NCBI GenBank assembly: GCA_963788965.1
Contig: CAWBIK010000006.1
Span: 1,674,001 to 1,738,000 of the forward strand
Length of the DNA: 64,000 nucleotides
Direction of reading: 5' to 3'
DNA from: QHXQ01 sp963788965
GTDB taxonomy: Bacteria; Acidobacteriota; Blastocatellia; Pyrinomonadales; Pyrinomonadaceae
The translations under genes were made by a program, and so were the position numbers. Under the pieces are notes generated by a model, which saw only the letters and a program-made list of their open reading frames with translations, had not been told where the DNA came from and searched no databases. This document shows positions 19,125 to 27,578 of the stretch, one piece after another (position 1 is the stretch's first letter; each line of letters begins with the position of its first letter).

Positions 19125-20366
19125 TCAACAACCACCAAGACACAAAGCCACGAAATACTTTGCTCGTACTTCGTGTCCTCGTGTCTTTGTGGTTAACGAC
19201 TGCCGGCCGCAATGAGTGGTTTCTTGAGTACGGGCGCAGGCTTTTGATCCTGTGCGGTTAGCGTTTGTGTTGGGCGCGGGTTGATAGATGTAACTGTCGC
19301 GGGCACGCACGGCAAGGTCGGGGCGTGTGACGCGGACGCGGATGCGGCGACGCGCGCCCGCGCGCCCTTTTTGCTGCGGGTAGTAGCCGAGGCTGTACTG
19401 GCGGCGCAACTCGGCGGCGATGTGGCTGAAGGTTTGATCGATGTCGCGCAGGTCGCGGCTGGCTTCGTAGAAGCGCCCGCCGGTCACGTCAGCGAGGTCG
19501 TGCAGGTAGCGTGCGCCGCGATCATAGTCGGCGCGGCTCGAACCACTACCGCCGCCGCCCGTGTTGATGGTGGGGCCGGGCAAAGGGATCGGCAAGCGGC
19601 CGAGTATGCCGGGCAGGCGCGGGCCGCGTGTGGAGGTTGCCGGGCCTGTGTCGCTCGCCGGGTCGTAGGTGTCGTAGCGAATCGAATAGATGAGCGCGTC
19701 GAGTTCTTCGGCGGCGCGCACGGTGTCTTCATAGTTCGCGTGGTTGCTGCTCGCGTCCACGCCGTCGGTGAAGAGGACGACGGCCTTGCGCCCCTTGATG
19801 CGTTTGAGATTCTTGGCGAAGACTTGCTCCATCGCGTCGTAGAGGTGCGTGCTGAGGCCGCGCCCCACGTCGCCGATGGCTTTGCGTATCTTCTGCCGGT
19901 CGCCGGTCGGCTCGCAGTGCGTGGTCACGCCGCCCGCGAACGAGACGACCATGACCTGATCTTCGGGGCGCAGTTGATCCACGAAGGCGCGGGCCGCGTC
20001 CCTGATCTTGCCGAGCTTATTCCAGACGGAACTGCTCGTGTCGAGCATGAACACGACCGTGAAAGGTTTCTCGACCGTGGCAAAGTAAGCCAAGTCCTGC
20101 TCGACGCCGTCCTCGTAAATGCGAAAGTCTTCTTTGGTTAGATCGGGAATGAAGCGCCCGTCACGATCCGTGATGCTCACGGGGATCGTCACCAGCGTTG
20201 TCTCGACGCGCACCACTTCGCTTTCGTCCACCGCTTCGCGCGTCTGTTGCGGCGGCGGTGTTGCTGTTTCCCCGACGCGACGGGCGCGCGTCTGCGCGTT
20301 AGTTAAGGCTGTGGCTAAGACGAATAGGGCGAGAGCCGCGAGCGTGGCAACAGTCCGGCGCATCAT
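19125..20366 (-). CDS. Secreted VWFA-related protein (acidobacterial type); 3' frameshift
   Basis: The von Willebrand factor A domain has MIDAS residues in MLDTSSSVW and FTDGVDASS, and the N-terminal block DFRIYEDGVEQDL is typical of the VWFA-related acidobacterial family. It is exported by signal peptide; I start at 20366 because GGAGGA (20371-20376) precedes the two ATGs, instead of 11 codons earlier. As read, the C-terminus runs into palindromic repeat A (TTKTRGHEV...). Removing one base near 19258-19262 gives a natural end, KPAPVLKKPLIAAGSR, with stop at 19193-19195, 390 residues. Partners are unknown. Confidence 0.85.
   Translation of the reverse strand: MMRRTVATLAALALFVLATALTNAQTRARRVGETATPPPQQTREAVDESEVVRVETTLVTIPVSITDRDGRFIPDLTKEDFRIYEDGVEQDLAYFATVEKPFTVVFMLDTSSSVWNKLGKIRDAARAFVDQLRPEDQVMVVSFAGGVTTHCEPTGDRQKIRKAIGDVGRGLSTHLYDAMEQVFAKNLKRIKGRKAVVLFTDGVDASSNHANYEDTVRAAEELDALIYSIRYDTYDPASDTGPATSTRGPRLPGILGRLPIPLPGPTINTGGGGSGSSRADYDRGARYLHDLADVTGGRFYEASRDLRDIDQTFSHIAAELRRQYSLGYYPQQKGRAGARRRIRVRVTRPDLAVRARDSYIYQPAPNTNANRTGSKACARTQETTHCGRQSLTTKTRGHEVRAKYFVALCLGGC
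19130..19195. repeat. Palindromic repeat, family A (copy 2)
   Basis: Inverted repeat of the AACCAC(c/a)AAGACAC(a/g)AAG type between the VWA gene and carB. Its right arm begins exactly at the repaired stop codon of the VWA gene, so in the repaired reading the element lies just downstream as a probable terminator. Confidence 0.85.
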
Positions 20367-20491
20367 GTTGTCCTCCAAAGCGAACTCAAGTATGGACACT
20401 TGCGAGGCGGCCAGTTGTGCGTTTGGATGCGGGCTACGGGCAAAACGTCTAGGGTCGTTTTGCGTCGTGCATAACAGCGGGCGGCGCTGGC

Positions 20492-20836
20492 TCAGCGGGC
20501 AGGCTCAGGCCAGATGTAGAAATACCAGTAGACCGGCATGGCGATGATGTTGCCTAAGAAGATGACCACGGCCCAGAGCGCCTTCTTATCCTGCGCGACG
20601 CGGTTGTTGCGAAAGACGTTGATGATGTAGATCACCGTCAGACCCAGCACTAGAAAGATGGTCAGGAAGTGGACGACGAAGAAAGCGGCGAACCAAACGG
20701 GCAGCCCGCTGCCAGTCTCAGGCTGCTGCTGTGGCATGAGCACGGCCATCGTGATGACGAAGCAGAAGACGAGAAACATGTAGGCTATGGGCCAGAGCGT
20801 GGCCAATAGCAAGGCGATCTTGGCGGGTTTACTCAT
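20492..20836 (-). CDS. Small membrane protein of unknown function
   Basis: 114 residues with three hydrophobic helices: LLLATLWPIAYMFLVFCFV, FFVVHFLTIFLVLGLTVIYI and ALWAVVIFLGNIIAMPVYWY. The last helix pattern with its conserved N/P/Y positions resembles the phospholipase D N-terminal-like (PLDc_N) membrane module, but no catalytic domain is attached. It starts with AGGTTGAG upstream. It is divergent from the HXXEE gene. Function is not assigned. Confidence 0.65.
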   Translation of the reverse strand: MSKPAKIALLLATLWPIAYMFLVFCFVITMAVLMPQQQPETGSGLPVWFAAFFVVHFLTIFLVLGLTVIYIINVFRNNRVAQDKKALWAVVIFLGNIIAMPVYWYFYIWPEPAR

Positions 20837-20948
20837 CGCGGCTCAACCTTTCACTTGGCATCCCGGCCGTCGTTTGTGTTAGAACACGTGCGGGCCGGCG
20901 ACGGCCGCAGTTTACCGATCTCTTACGCGCCGGGGCAAATCGGATCGC

Positions 20949-21440
20949 ATGGACAATCAGCTTACAACTAAACCACAGGCCACGATGCCACTCTGGCTGT
21001 TCCCCGTCGCCTATCTCATACACGGCGTGGAAGAGTTCTTCGGCGGCGCGGGTCTGTCGCTCGCGCCGCAACGCATGCGTGGCTTCAACCTGACGCCGAT
21101 GCAATTTATCGTCGTCAACTCGGTGGCGTGGCTGCTGCTCATCTTCGGGCTGACCGTGGCGCGACGCAAAGGGTTTCCGCACCTGCTGATGATCATCATC
21201 GGCACGATCTTTCTGGTCAACGGTCTGCTGCACGTCTTGACCGTCATCCGCACGGGTGCTTATACGCCGGGTTTTATCACCAGCCCGCTCGTCTTCATCC
21301 CGCTCGGCGTGTGGACGCTCTTGCGCCTGCGCGGCGACATGTCGCTGCTGCGCTACGGCATAGGCATCGCCATCGGCGCAGCCATCCACCCGCTCATCTC
21401 GCTCGTCGCAAGCAACGGACGCAATCTGTTCGGTAGTTAG
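20949..21440 (+). CDS. HXXEE domain membrane protein
   Basis: 163 residues, about five transmembrane helices. The H-x-x-E-E signature is present in the first helix as HGVEE (YLIHGVEEFF), and a later helix has the companion pattern VNGLLHVLTVIRTGAYTPG. The conserved polar residues inside helices suggest metal or proton handling, but the family has no proven function. It is convergent with the DnaC-like gene, with only 7 bases between their ends. Confidence 0.82.
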   Translation: MDNQLTTKPQATMPLWLFPVAYLIHGVEEFFGGAGLSLAPQRMRGFNLTPMQFIVVNSVAWLLLIFGLTVARRKGFPHLLMIIIGTIFLVNGLLHVLTVIRTGAYTPGFITSPLVFIPLGVWTLLRLRGDMSLLRYGIGIAIGAAIHPLISLVASNGRNLFGS

Positions 21441-21447
21441 GCGGAAA

Positions 21448-22262
21448 TTAGGGTTGTTGCGTGTCGAAGCGGCGGCGGTAGTCTTCGCCTTCGAGTTGGA
21501 CGGTCTTGCACATCTCGAAGAGGCGCGAGCGCAGGCGCACGCCGATGCGATCTTCGAGCGTCTCGTCGGCCGGGGCGCGGCGTGCGTCGAGGTAGTTGGT
21601 GGTGAAGATGGTCAGCCGCCGGTCGTTGTAGCGCGTGCCGATAATGTTCATCATCGTGTCGCGCACCCAGTCGGTCGGCTTCGACGCGCCGAGTTCGTCA
21701 AGCACCAAGACTTCGGCCTGATAGACCGGCGCGAGCACTTTCATCTCCGAGGTCTTCGAGATCGGATTGTAAGAATCCTGTATCTCTTTCAGCAGCGTGC
21801 CGAACTCGGAGAACAGACACGGCACGCCCTTCTCCATCAGCCCGCGCAGGATCGCAACCGACAGGTGTGTCTTGCCCACACCAACCGGCCCCATCAACAG
21901 CAACCCGCGCCCGTCGCCCGGCGGCATGTATTCGCGCACGAGCCGGAAGGCGTAGTTGAAAGCTTTAAGCTGCGTGCCGTTGTTGGGCGCGGGAAAGAAG
22001 TTTTGCAGCGAACATTGATCGTAGCGGCGCGGGATGCGTGCGGCTTCGACAAGCTTGGCGTGATTGTTCTGCTCGCGGCACGGACAGCGGCGCGCGCCCT
22101 TGCCCGCGACAACCTCCATGCCTGTGCCATGACAGAGCGGGCACGCGGCGGCGCTTCGTCCGTCCCCTGCGCGCGGTCGAACGGCAGATCGGGCGTGCCA
22201 CCCGCGCGCTTGTCCGGCACGGCACGCAACGAGGGCAGCTTTTTGGCGTTGTCAGACGACAT
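21448..22262 (-). CDS. DnaC/DnaI-like helicase-loader ATPase; frameshifted
   Basis: The ATPase part has Walker A GPVGVGKTHL and Walker B LVLDELGAS, followed by FTTNYLDARR and an arginine-rich end, as in DnaC/DnaI/IstB ATPases. One base is missing near 22165. Restoring it joins the start MSSDNAKKLPSLRAVPDKRA to CPLCHGTGMEVVAGKGARRCPC, a four-cysteine zinc ribbon normal for this family, giving 271 residues. No istA transposase is adjacent, so a chromosomal primosome loader is likelier than an IS21 helper. A strong promoter lies upstream at 22377-22404. Confidence 0.8.
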
Positions 22263-22376
22263 CCTGCTTGACTTGTAATGCGGTGAAAAACTTAATCGCG
22301 CGAGAACGCGCCAGGTAAGCCCTAATTGTGACCCTTTGCTGCCTCAAAACTTTTTCAATTCCGAGGGACGCGGCGG

Positions 22377-22404
22377 ATTATAACACTCAAGACTAAGATT
22401 GCAA
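22377..22404 (-). promoter_or_regulatory. Promoter of the DnaC-like gene
   Basis: Perfect TATAAT (minus strand, 22382-22377) with TTGCAA 16 bp upstream (22404-22399), about 115 bases before the coding start. Nothing else is seen in the 170-base gap. Confidence 0.55.
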
Positions 22405-22433
22405 GATGGATTCGTTCACCTCAATAGGCGGCT

Positions 22434-24599
22434 TCATAAACTCACTACTTCACCTGTCCGCAGCGACTCGCGTATGCGAAAGGTGGCGCGCGTCGTCGCA
22501 ATCAATGACTCAAGACTGATCGGCGCGGCGACCCCGTCACGCACCATCGCGCACAACGCGCGCACTTCCGCCGCCTGCCCTTTGTCTTGCGCGCGCAGCT
22601 TGACCTGCTGCTCACGCCCATTCTCATAAAGCGTCGCGCGGCGAAAGTCGTCCAGCACGAACGCGCGCCCGCCGCCGAAGATTTCCACACGCTCTTTCGC
22701 CAGCGCCGCGTCGCCTTCGGCGAGATAAGCGATTGTGCCATGTGAACCGTCAGCGAAACGCAGAGTGATCAGCACCGAGTCTTCATCAACGATCTCGTGG
22801 CTGCGCGCCGCCACACTCTCGGCGTAGACGCGCACCGGCAGCGCGCCCGTCAAGAACTGCATCAGGTCGACGAAGTGGCAGACTTCGCCGACGATGCGCC
22901 CGCCGCCCACGCGCGCATCCTGTATCCAATGGTCGCGCGCGATGCGCCCCGCGTTGACACGATAGACGATGGAAAGCGGCGCGTTCGTCGTTGCGAAAAA
23001 TTCCTGCGCCTTCAACGCCAACGGCGCAAAGCGACGATTGAAGCCGACGAACAGACGCACATCCCGTTGCGTCGCGGCCGCCACTACGTCGTCCAACTCC
23101 GCGTCCGAGAGCGCCAGCGGCTTCTCGACAAAGACGTGCCGGCCCGCGCGCAAAGCCGCGGCCGCAAGTCGCGCGTGCGTGTCGTGGCGCGTAGCTATAA
23201 CGACAAGGTTGACCGCCGCATCGTTGATCACTTCTTCGGCCTGCGAGGCACAATAACGAAAGCCATACTGCGCGCCGATGTCGCGCGCCGAGACGCCTGA
23301 GGCTGTGGCTATGCCTTGAAACTCCGCGCCCGCCGCGCGCAACTGCGGCAACAAAAATTTGCGCGCGTAGCTGCCCGCGCCAATGAGGCCGACGCGCACT
23401 GCGTCGCTGCCCGCACGCGCAGTAGTTCTCTGCTCTATCGTCGCTGCTAATTCGATGCGCGGCTCTAACGCGCGCTCGTGCGGGTATTCGAGCAGCACGC
23501 CGAGGTGCGGCTCTTTCGTCGTGCCCGCGATGAGATCGTATGCGCGCTCGCCTTGCGCGATGGAGAAGCGATGCGTGATGAGATGTTCGACGCGGACGCG
23601 GCCATTGCTTACGAGATCGAGGAACGCTTCGATGTTGCGCGCCTCCGTCCAGCGCACGTAAGCGAACGGGTAGTCGTGCCCGCGTTCTTCGTATTCGGCA
23701 TCATAGCGGCCCGGCCCGTATGACATCGAAACTTGCAACGTCAACTCGCGTTCGTAATACAACTCGCGCGGCACGTCCATGCCGACCAACCCGACCGCGA
23801 CCACGCGCCCTTTCAAACGCGACACACGCCCCGCCAACTCAATCGGTTGGTTCGAGCGCGTCGCCGCCGTCACAACAACCGCGTCCGCCCCGCGCCCGCG
23901 CGTCCACTCCGCAATCAAACGTTCCGCGTCGTCGCCGGGCACACAACACGCGTCCGCGCCGTGCGCGCGGGCTAACGCGATGCGGCTCTCGTCCAGATCG
24001 ACGCCGAAGACGAGGCAGCCGTTCGCCTTGAGCAGTTGCACCGTGAGTTGACCCAACAGGCCCAGACCTATGACGACGCACGCTTCGCCGAGCGTCGGCG
24101 CTGCGAGCCGCACGCCTTGCAAGGCGATTGCGCCGAGCGTGCCGAACGCGCCCGCCTCGAAGTTGACTTCGTCAGGCAGCGGCACACATAAATTTTGCGG
24201 CACGGATAAAACTTCGGCGTGCGCCGCATAAGGATGACCCGCGCACGCGACGCGCTCGCCCACGCGCACGTTACCAACTTCGTCACCCACGCCCACGACG
24301 ATCCCGGCGGCGCTGTAGCCGAGCGGCGCTTCCGCGTCGAGCTTTGCGCGCACGGCCGTATAAGCCGCCGCCACGCCTTCGGCCTGCGCCTTGCGCACGA
24401 CCTGCCGGACGAGATCGGGCCGCTCGCGCGCCTTGCCCAACAGACTCTTGCGCCCAAGCTCGATCTTCATGCGCTCAGTGCCCGCGCTGATCAACGATGC
24501 GACAGTACGCACCAGCACGCGCCCACGTTGCAACGCGGGCGCGGGCACGTCTGCGACCGTCACCGTGCCGGTCTTCATGTTTTGTAGAATCTGTTTCAT
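22434..24599 (-). CDS. Two-domain oxidoreductase: zinc-type alcohol dehydrogenase (MDR) fused to Gfo/Idh/MocA
   Basis: About 721 residues. The first half is a medium-chain dehydrogenase/reductase: LGYSAAGIVVGVGDEV, then the nucleotide-binding VVIGLGLLGQLTVQLLKANG. The second half is a Gfo/Idh/MocA dehydrogenase with VRVGLIGAGSYARKFLLP and the motif HVFVEKPLAL. This fusion is usually found in surface-polysaccharide loci, where it may act on sugar or uronic acid intermediates; none of those genes is nearby. I start at MKQILQNMKTG, the family-typical start, 5 codons inside the longest frame. The substrate is unknown. Confidence 0.85.
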   Translation of the reverse strand: MKQILQNMKTGTVTVADVPAPALQRGRVLVRTVASLISAGTERMKIELGRKSLLGKARERPDLVRQVVRKAQAEGVAAAYTAVRAKLDAEAPLGYSAAGIVVGVGDEVGNVRVGERVACAGHPYAAHAEVLSVPQNLCVPLPDEVNFEAGAFGTLGAIALQGVRLAAPTLGEACVVIGLGLLGQLTVQLLKANGCLVFGVDLDESRIALARAHGADACCVPGDDAERLIAEWTRGRGADAVVVTAATRSNQPIELAGRVSRLKGRVVAVGLVGMDVPRELYYERELTLQVSMSYGPGRYDAEYEERGHDYPFAYVRWTEARNIEAFLDLVSNGRVRVEHLITHRFSIAQGERAYDLIAGTTKEPHLGVLLEYPHERALEPRIELAATIEQRTTARAGSDAVRVGLIGAGSYARKFLLPQLRAAGAEFQGIATASGVSARDIGAQYGFRYCASQAEEVINDAAVNLVVIATRHDTHARLAAAALRAGRHVFVEKPLALSDAELDDVVAAATQRDVRLFVGFNRRFAPLALKAQEFFATTNAPLSIVYRVNAGRIARDHWIQDARVGGGRIVGEVCHFVDLMQFLTGALPVRVYAESVAARSHEIVDEDSVLITLRFADGSHGTIAYLAEGDAALAKERVEIFGGGRAFVLDDFRRATLYENGREQQVKLRAQDKGQAAEVRALCAMVRDGVAAPISLESLIATTRATFRIRESLRTGEVVSL

Positions 24600-24650
24600 G
24601 CGGCCGGCGGGCACAGCGGCGAGGGTGGCGCGTGCCCCATAGCAATCGAG

Positions 24651-24809
24651 TTAAACTCGGAGTAGGAGTTCGAGCAGCAACGCCAGCGTCACCAGCGCCA
24701 CAACCGACAGCAACACGAAGTGTGGCCAGCGCAGGATATAACGGCGACAGGCCCGGCAGCGGGTGCCGAACTGCCGCAGGGGTCTATGGCAGTATGGACA
24801 TTTTGTCAT
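24651..24809 (-). CDS. Small zinc-ribbon membrane protein
   Basis: 52 residues: MTKCPYCHRPLRQFGTRC continues to CRAC, giving two CxxC pairs 16-17 residues apart, a zinc ribbon. It ends with one transmembrane helix (FVLLSVVALVTLALLLELLL). It lies just upstream of the two-domain oxidoreductase on the same strand. The longer in-frame start at 24842 adds 11 residues without a ribosome binding site. Function is unknown. Confidence 0.55.
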   Translation of the reverse strand: MTKCPYCHRPLRQFGTRCRACRRYILRWPHFVLLSVVALVTLALLLELLLRV

Positions 24810-24920
24810 TGGCGGGTTACAGAGACTCGCGCCAACAAGCATGCCACGATCAGAAACAACTGAGCAAGTGCGTTCGCGTTACGCGCACATATTTGTGCCG
24901 CCGCGAACCCGCACTCGTTA

Positions 24921-24929
24921 TGTTATAGT
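24921..24929 (+). promoter_or_regulatory. Possible extended -10 element before the cREC gene
   Basis: TGTTATAGT reads as an extended -10 (TG, one base, TATAGT) about 80 bases before the next plus-strand gene. No convincing -35 box accompanies it. Confidence 0.3.
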
Positions 24930-25009
24930 GCCCGCACCGCAGGTCGGTTACAGTTAGCAGCGCAAGATTACGCGAGGCCCGTGTTAAGAGTCGGGCTGCG
25001 CCGCACGTT

Positions 25010-25471
25010 ATGAGTTTCTTACAGGGACTATTGAACAAACTCGGCCGGCGCTCAGAGTCTGCGCCGCCCCGCCCGCCGCTGCGCGTCATGCTGTTGGACG
25101 ACGACGAGCGCCGCCACGAATGGTTCACCGAACGCTTCGCGGGCGATCAACTCGACATCGCGGTCGAGCCGGCCGGGGCTATCGCCCTGCTTGCAGCGCA
25201 GCCTTACGACGCCATCTTTCTCGATCACGACTTGCTGCCCGAACACTACCGCACCACCAACCCCAAAGACGACGAACGCACCGGCTACGCCGTCGCCGCG
25301 TGGCTCGCCGCAAACCCGGACGTGCAACCGGCCACAACGATCATCGTGCATACACGCAACGCCAACGGCGCGCTCAAGATGGTGCGGACGATGCGCGACG
25401 CCGGCCGCCGCGCCGAGTATGTCCCGTGGACGCGCCTGCCCGACCAGATCAAGAACTACTGGCAGCGGTAA
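25010..25471 (+). CDS. Cyclic-phosphate processing receiver (cREC) domain protein
   Basis: 153 residues. After a short basic N-terminus the protein reads LRVMLLDDDERRHEWFTERF, YDAIFLDHDLLPEHY and TTIIVHTRNANGALKMVRTM. This matches the receiver-like domain called cyclic-phosphate processing receiver (cREC). Unlike true response regulators it keeps a D-D-D cluster, HDL and an HTxN motif, predicted to bind or act on cyclic phosphates. No kinase or CBASS gene is adjacent. Activity is inferred from family knowledge only. Confidence 0.75.
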   Translation: MSFLQGLLNKLGRRSESAPPRPPLRVMLLDDDERRHEWFTERFAGDQLDIAVEPAGAIALLAAQPYDAIFLDHDLLPEHYRTTNPKDDERTGYAVAAWLAANPDVQPATTIIVHTRNANGALKMVRTMRDAGRRAEYVPWTRLPDQIKNYWQR

Positions 25472-25484
25472 GCGCACGTCAAAC

Positions 25485-25555
25485 TTAACTATAAAGACAC
25501 GAAGACACGAAGTATGATCAGAAATCTTTTTCGTGTCGTCGTGTCTTTGTGGTTA
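25485..25555. repeat. Palindromic repeat, family A (copy 3)
   Basis: Arms AAAGACACGAAGACACGAAG and TTCGTGTCGTCGTGTCTTTG flank a short A/T-rich loop, between the convergent cREC and DUF1992 genes. The position suits a bidirectional terminator. Confidence 0.85.
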
Positions 25556-25569
25556 GGTCCTACGCTCGA

Positions 25570-26202
25570 TTAAGAACACGTAACCTGTTCCCTGTTGACC
25601 CGAAGCAATGACTGCCCGGTCAGCAACAATCTCAGCCGTTGCCACAGCCCGCGTAATTTAAGTAACAGCGAGCGTCGTTCTTTACGCGACCCACTCTGCG
25701 GCGGGTCGGTCGGCGCAGCCATGTCTGACAAGCCCATCTCGGCGCGTGTGAGCGGCTGCGCGATGCGTGTGATCTCGCGTTCGGCGTCGAGGGGCTGGCG
25801 GCGGAAGCGGTCGGCCGGGACTTGCAAGTTATAGTTGTTTATCCGCTCGTTCAACTCCGCGACTTGATGGCGGAACGCGCTTGCGGCCTTCAGCCAACGC
25901 GCCTGCGCTTGCCAACGGTCGCCGCCCGTCACGCGCTCGCGTTCGGCTCTCATCCACGAGCGCGCAAGTTCCAAGCCCAGCCGCTCGGCTGCCAACGCGA
26001 TCTCTTTCTGCTCTTGAATCCACGGCAGGGTGAAGCCGTTGTTGCGCAGCAGCCGGTAGCCCATGCGCAGCGACGGGTCTTCAAACGGATTGTCGTCGTC
26101 GAGCTTAAGCGGTTCGCCCTTGCCCGGCAGGTTGTCGAACGCGCCCTCTTGCATGCCCTTCTGAATTTTGTCTTCAATCAGACTTCGGATTTTGTCGTCC
26201 AT
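25570..26202 (-). CDS. DUF1992 (DnaJ-homologue subfamily C member 28-like) protein
   Basis: 210 residues. The N-terminal half has the DUF1992 signature: IEDKIQKGMQEGAFDNLPGKGEPLKL, written here in two parts as EGAFDNLPGKGEPL and MGYRLLRNNGFTLPW. The domain is also found in DNAJC28, but no J domain is present here. The role is unknown. The C-terminal third is basic and probably disordered. The start is well supported by AAGGAGG 6 bases upstream. Confidence 0.85.
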   Translation of the reverse strand: MDDKIRSLIEDKIQKGMQEGAFDNLPGKGEPLKLDDDNPFEDPSLRMGYRLLRNNGFTLPWIQEQKEIALAAERLGLELARSWMRAERERVTGGDRWQAQARWLKAASAFRHQVAELNERINNYNLQVPADRFRRQPLDAEREITRIAQPLTRAEMGLSDMAAPTDPPQSGSRKERRSLLLKLRGLWQRLRLLLTGQSLLRVNREQVTCS

Positions 26203-26327
26203 GATGCCCTCCTTCCGTGCGTGTGCCGGCCCTATGCTACACTCGCCGGCGGGTAATTCTACAAGCTGTTACGAACGCAACGGCGGCTCGCGTTCCATCT
26301 TTCCAACTCCGATGAAGGAAGTAACCG

Positions 26328-27578
26328 ATGAAGCAAGGCAAACTTGTGATTAGGCTCGGCCTGTGCCTGTGGCTGTATCTTGTTGGCACGAACACGAGCG
26401 CGCAGAAGCTTGAAGACGCGCGGGCACTGCTGGCCCGGCCGCAAGTCGTCGCCGCGTTCGCGGCCCTCGATAAAGAGCGCGATAAAATCCTGCGCGAGTG
26501 GATCACGATCACAGAGATCAATGCGCCTTCAGGGCACGAGCGCGAGCGCGCCGCTCACATCGAAAAACTCTTACGCAGTTATAAACTGGCGAAGGTTTAT
26601 TACGACGCGACCGGCAATCTCGTCGCCGTGCGCAAGGGCACGGGCGGCGGCCCCACGGTCGTCTTCGACGCGCATCTCGATACGGTCTTTCAACCCGGTC
26701 TGAAGATCAAGGCGACCGTGCGCGACGGGCGCGTCTATGCACCCGGCATCGGCGACGACACGCGCAACATCGAGGCGCTGCTCGCCACGATCCGCGCGCT
26801 TAACACGGCGCAGATCAAGACCAGAGGCGATCTCATCTTCGTCTTCACGGTCGAAGAAGAGACGGCCTTGCGCGGCGCGAAAGAGTTCGTGGCCGCGAAC
26901 AAAGGACAGATCGATCACTACATCGCGCTCGATGGCGGCTACGAGTCGTTCACTTACGGCGGCATCGGCATCAACTGGTACAAGCACCACTTCATCGGCC
27001 CCGGCGGTCACACGCGCTCCGCCACGCCGCCCTATTCGGCGACGCTGCCGCTGGCGCGCGCCATCGAACGCATCTACCAGTTAAGCGTGCCGCGCAATCC
27101 GCCGTCGAACTTGAACATAGGCATGCTCGGCGGTTCTGAAGTCGTCAACGCAAAAGCGGCCGATGCTTGGTTCACCGTAGACTTGCGCTCGACCAGTAAC
27201 GATGTGATTGCGGAGTTGGAAAAGAAGATCGCGGCGATCATCAAAGAGGAAGCCGAGCGCATGCAGATGACCGTTAAGACAGAGCTTATCTCGTCGTCGC
27301 CTTCGGCGCAGATACCGGGTCACCGCGACTCTGTGCTGGTTCGCACGGCCTTGGCCGTGCATCAAGCTATGGGCTTCGACGCGCGCCCCGGCGTGACGGG
27401 ATCGAACAATTCGAGCGCGGCGCTGCTCGCCGGTGTCTCGTCCATCTCGACCGGCGCAGGCCCCTGCGACGATTCGCACGCGCTCACAGAGAGTTGCGAG
27501 ATTGAACCGCTCTATAAAGGCATCAAGAAGATACTGCTGCTCGAACTGGCGCTTGTGCAGTTGGCCGAAGGACGTTAA
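26328..27578 (+). CDS. Exported M20-family metallopeptidase
   Basis: 416 residues starting with a signal-like segment (MKQGKLVIRLGLCLWLYLVG). M20 zinc ligands are visible: His and Asp in VVFDAHLDTVF, Asp in APGIGDDTRNIEAL, the general-base glutamate in FTVEEETALRG, and a later ligand region GPCDDSHALTESCEI. The dimerisation domain lies in the middle (GPGGHTRSATPP). It probably hydrolyses di- or tripeptides outside the cytoplasm. AGGAAG precedes the start. Its 3' end overlaps the convergent yihY-like gene by 4 bases. Confidence 0.88.
   Translation: MKQGKLVIRLGLCLWLYLVGTNTSAQKLEDARALLARPQVVAAFAALDKERDKILREWITITEINAPSGHERERAAHIEKLLRSYKLAKVYYDATGNLVAVRKGTGGGPTVVFDAHLDTVFQPGLKIKATVRDGRVYAPGIGDDTRNIEALLATIRALNTAQIKTRGDLIFVFTVEEETALRGAKEFVAANKGQIDHYIALDGGYESFTYGGIGINWYKHHFIGPGGHTRSATPPYSATLPLARAIERIYQLSVPRNPPSNLNIGMLGGSEVVNAKAADAWFTVDLRSTSNDVIAELEKKIAAIIKEEAERMQMTVKTELISSSPSAQIPGHRDSVLVRTALAVHQAMGFDARPGVTGSNNSSAALLAGVSSISTGAGPCDDSHALTESCEIEPLYKGIKKILLLELALVQLAEGR

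Noticed and set aside
21448..22262. IS21-type transposition helper (IstB)
   Set aside because: No istA or terminal repeats nearby, and the repaired N-terminus has a zinc ribbon typical of DnaC/DnaI loaders.
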